In this document: positions 12,309-14,486 of the stretch, in pieces | How the letters are laid out: each line of letters opens with the position of its first letter | Position numbering within the stretch: the first letter of the stretch is position 1 | DNA from: Chloroflexota bacterium | GTDB taxonomy: Bacteria > Chloroflexota > Limnocylindria > Limnocylindrales > CSP1-4 | NCBI GenBank assembly: GCA_021801545.1 | Contig: JAJYXX010000366.1 | Location: 1 to 14,486 of the forward strand | Direction: 5' to 3' | Length of the DNA: 14,486 bases | Made by a program: the position numbers and the translations under genes | Notes under the pieces: model-generated | The model's database searches: none | Told to the model about the DNA's origin: nothing | What the model saw: the letters and a program-made list of their open reading frames with translations, nothing else

Positions 12309-13762
12309 GACGGCTCTCCGATTCGGGTTGCCAGCGCAGCGGGCCGCGGTCGCGCGTCCCATACGGCTTGGAACTTCTGCGAGCGCGGGTCGCGGGCCGG
12401 CAGCGCCTCGTCGCGAACGAGGCCAACGCCGACAATCCCCTGGCTCGCGAGGAAGCTGTCGACGCGGCCGGCCACCCGCGCCCAGGTCGCCTCGCCATCC
12501 GCCTCGCCGTCGGGTTCGATCCGGATCCGCAGCTCACGGTCGCCGGTCTGGTAGGCCTGGAAGCGCCGCACGCCGGGCGTCTTCTCGACGACCGTGGCGA
12601 GCGCCAGCGGCAGGACCGCGATCTCGCGCCCGTTCGCGCTGGGAAAGCGAAGGACGTCGCCCTTGCGGCCACCGACCTCAAGCACCGGAAACGGACTGCC
12701 GCAGGCGCAGGATGCCGAGCTGACCGTGATGCTGTCCCCGAGGTCGTAACGGACGATCGGCTGGACGCGGTTCGCGAGGTTCGTGATGAGCACGGTGTGG
12801 CTCGCCCGATCCGGTGGCGTGGGCGAGAAGTCGGCCTCGACCGGTTCGAGGATCACCCAGTCGGCGTTGGCATGGAGCCGGCCGAAGCGGCAGCCGAACG
12901 CGATGCCAGGGAACTCGCCGGCCGCGTACAGGTCGAGGATGCGGGTACCGAGGGCGTGCTCGATCGTGTCCCTCGCCTGCGCGGTCAGGACCTCGCCGCC
13001 GACCACGACGAGGGCGGGCCGGACGCGGAGATTGCCCCGCTCAGCCTCCAAGGCGAGGAGGTGCAGCGCGGTCGGATAGCCGATGAGGACGGCCGGATCG
13101 AAGGCGTTGAGCGCCGCGACGAGTCGCGGCATGGGGGTCAGGACGCTGAAGATCCGGAGGCGCCGGGCGAGGGCCGGGAACCGGTGCCGGTTGAGATTGA
13201 CCAGGCTCGTGCTCACATGGTGGCCGCCGGTGGCGACGACGGTCGCGATCCGCAGGCCCTTGCCGAGCGCGCGGAGGATCGCCCCCTTGGTCAACACGTG
13301 CGTCTGGGTCACCGTCAGCGCGTCGTACACGCCGAGCGCCAGCCGGTCGTGGACGAACACGGCGCGCTGGCCGGTCGTGCCGCTCGTCGTCCAGACCGAG
13401 AACTCGCTGGCGAAGAGTTCGCCCGCCCGGGCCGGGTTCGAGACGAACGCCTCGACCGCGCCGAGCGTGACCCGCGGATCGGTCAGCCAGTCGTCGAAGC
13501 GGGCCATGAGCTCCGGCTTCGACACCGGCGGGAGCTCCTCGAGGCGCGGGGCGTCGGGCAGGCCGGCCCACAGGTGGCGGTAGAAGGGGCTGTGCGCGCG
13601 AGCATGCGCAACGATGACACGGAGGCGCGCCTCCTGGCGGGCGGCGACGGCGGCCGGCCCGTCCCGCGCCGCGCGCCGCGCGTCGAGGGCCAGCCGCAGC
13701 CAGCTCCGAAGCGGGTGCCGGCGGTAGGCGTCGGGGACGGGCTGGTGTGGTCGATCGCTCAT
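12305..13762 (-). CDS. PaaK/CapK-like adenylate-forming enzyme (phenylacetate-CoA ligase family)
   Basis: A 485-residue cytoplasmic enzyme of the AMP-binding superfamily, PaaK/CapK branch, which activates a carboxylate with ATP. Motifs: HSPFYRHLW near residue 57, the phosphate-binding TTSGTTGQRAVFVHD (125-139), LIGYPTALHLLALEAE (226-241), LYAAGEFPGIAFGC (278-291, the YxxxE motif), RYDLGDSI (338-345) and a C-terminal subdomain with CACGSPFPVLEVGGRKGDVL. Cys352 and Cys354 match the metal-binding CxCG often seen in this branch. True PaaK proteins are ~430 residues and this one has longer ends. The substrate cannot be assigned. ATG 13762 overlaps the MgtC-like stop (ATGA), and its own stop overlaps the ferredoxin start. 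Confidence 0.9.
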   Translation of the reverse strand: MSDRPHQPVPDAYRRHPLRSWLRLALDARRAARDGPAAVAARQEARLRVIVAHARAHSPFYRHLWAGLPDAPRLEELPPVSKPELMARFDDWLTDPRVTLGAVEAFVSNPARAGELFASEFSVWTTSGTTGQRAVFVHDRLALGVYDALTVTQTHVLTKGAILRALGKGLRIATVVATGGHHVSTSLVNLNRHRFPALARRLRIFSVLTPMPRLVAALNAFDPAVLIGYPTALHLLALEAERGNLRVRPALVVVGGEVLTAQARDTIEHALGTRILDLYAAGEFPGIAFGCRFGRLHANADWVILEPVEADFSPTPPDRASHTVLITNLANRVQPIVRYDLGDSITVSSASCACGSPFPVLEVGGRKGDVLRFPSANGREIAVLPLALATVVEKTPGVRRFQAYQTGDRELRIRIEPDGEADGEATWARVAGRVDSFLASQGIVGVGLVRDEALPARDPRSQKFQAVWDARPRPAALATRIGEPS

Positions 13763-14205
13763 GACGCCGAGCCGGTCCGTTCGCCCGTCGACTTGCGGTG
13801 GCCGATCCGCCGCAGGCCCGGGATCTCCTCCCAGGCGAGCATGAGCAGGACCAGCCCGGCGAGCGCGATGGCCAGGCCCGGCCGGCCGAGACCGGCGACG
13901 ACCCCGACCGCCGCGGTCGCCCACATGCCGGCCGCGGTCGTGAGCCCGCGGACCTCGCCGGCCGCGCCACGCAGGATGATCCCCGCGCCGAGGAAGCCGA
14001 TGCCCGTCACGACGCCGGCGATGAGCCGCGCGGTCTCCGCCGGGTAGAGCTCGACGCCGAGCCCGGCGAGCATCGCCGAGCCGAGGCCAACAAGCGCGTA
14101 GGTCCGGTCGCCGGCCGGCGACCCGCAGCGCTCCCGCTCCCAGCCCAGCACGAAGCCCAGGCCGGCGGCGAGGGCCGCCCGGAGAAGCAGGTCGATTTCG
14201 GACAT
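13759..14205 (-). CDS. MgtC/SapB-family membrane protein
   Basis: A 148-residue protein with about four TM helices. Family motifs: LGFVLGWERERCGSPAGDRT, TYALVGLGSAMLAGLG, GVVTGIGFLGAGIILRG and GLTTAAGMWATAAVGVVAG, which together define the MgtC N-terminal membrane domain. MgtC proteins act in survival at low Mg2+ and modulate F-type ATPase or membrane potential in pathogens; the role of environmental homologues is less clear. The long C-terminal soluble domain of Salmonella MgtC is absent. AGGAGG lies 6 bases before ATG. It follows the P-type ATPase gene by 15 bases and overlaps the PaaK-like gene, so the three are likely co-transcribed. Confidence 0.92.
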   Translation of the reverse strand: MSEIDLLLRAALAAGLGFVLGWERERCGSPAGDRTYALVGLGSAMLAGLGVELYPAETARLIAGVVTGIGFLGAGIILRGAAGEVRGLTTAAGMWATAAVGVVAGLGRPGLAIALAGLVLLMLAWEEIPGLRRIGHRKSTGERTGSAS

Positions 14206-14220
14206 CCTTGTCCTCCTGGG

Positions 14221-14486
14221 TCACGCCCGGACGACGCGCAGGCCGTTGGCCACGGCAAGCAGCTCGCTCGCCTCGTGAGCGGTCACGGCGATGGCCACCG
14301 TGAAGAGCCCGGCCGCCGCGCCCGGGATGAGAACCGCGAGGACCGCGAGCGAGAAGGCGACGTTCTGGCGGGAGATGGACCGAGCGCGCCGGCCGAGCCG
14401 GAGCGCGAACGCCGCCCTCTCCAGGTCATCGGCCATGAGCGCGACGTCGGCCGCCTCGATCGCGGCATCGGTACCGGCGGTGCCCA
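14221..14486 (-). CDS. Heavy-metal P-type ATPase, C-terminal part
   Basis: The last 87 residues of a P1B-type ATPase, entering from the right edge. GTAGTDAAIEAADVALM is the hinge motif after the P-domain, DDLERAAFALRLGRRARSIS the linker, and QNVAFSLAVLAVLI with AGLFTVAIAVTAHEASELLA the final two TM helices. The family exports Zn2+, Cd2+, Co2+ or Cu+ using ATP; HEASELLAVANGLRVVR resembles the Zn/Cd/Co type (HExxTxxVxxNxLRLL). The ion specificity motif in TM6 lies outside the window. Confidence 0.9.
   Translation of the reverse strand, partial: GTAGTDAAIEAADVALMADDLERAAFALRLGRRARSISRQNVAFSLAVLAVLIPGAAAGLFTVAIAVTAHEASELLAVANGLRVVRA

Noticed and set aside
12368..14047. 559-codon plus-strand frame opposite the PaaK-like and MgtC-like genes
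   Set aside because: Antisense shadow with low-complexity Arg/Glu/Asp composition; the minus-strand genes are well supported.

Overview
The window is very GC-rich, with strong G/C preference at third codon positions, many ATGA/GTGA start-stop overlaps, and frequent GTG starts. Together with a multicopper oxidase carrying a Tat signal, a CtaG-like protein, a 7Fe-type ferredoxin and a PaaK-like ligase, this suggests a high-GC Chloroflexota or an actinobacterium. That placement is inferred from composition and gene content; no ribosomal or other phylogenetic marker is present.

Left part (1-4640, minus strand). A cation diffusion facilitator exporter is cut by the left edge. A copper/periplasm operon follows, read from 4640 down to 546: an unrecognised multi-TM protein, a 63-residue CopC-like remnant, a CtaG-family membrane protein, a lipoprotein with a thioredoxin-like domain, a 20-codon ORF ending in Cys-Gly-Cys, and a Tat-exported multicopper oxidase. 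The 20-codon ORF is followed at once by a hairpin beside the oxidase ribosome binding site.

Middle left (4833-8015, plus strand). A divergent operon starts with an ArsR-family repressor whose start codon lies in a 28-bp palindrome, probably its own operator. A zinc-ribbon protein, an anchored His/Cys-containing protein, a DsbB-like oxidase and a TlpA-like thioredoxin follow. Three of the gaps contain small ORFs with Shine-Dalgarno-like sequences whose stop overlaps the next start codon. The likely theme of both operons is metal stress plus envelope thiol and copper chemistry.

Middle right (7959-12308). This is a rearranged zone: a 59-bp frameshifted copy of part of the zinc-ribbon gene, a VapB-like antitoxin without its DNA-binding N-terminus, an intact PIN toxin, an intact IS1182-type transposase, a ferredoxin gene lacking its 5' end, an alpha/beta hydrolase on the opposite strand, a decayed second IS1182-type transposase, and a ferredoxin 5' end fused to that remnant. 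The two ferredoxin pieces share 81 bp at 78/81 identity.

Right part (12184-14486, minus strand). A compact operon runs from a heavy-metal P-type ATPase (cut by the right edge) through an MgtC-family membrane protein and a PaaK/CapK-like adenylate-forming enzyme to the broken ferredoxin. No tRNA, rRNA or CRISPR array was seen.
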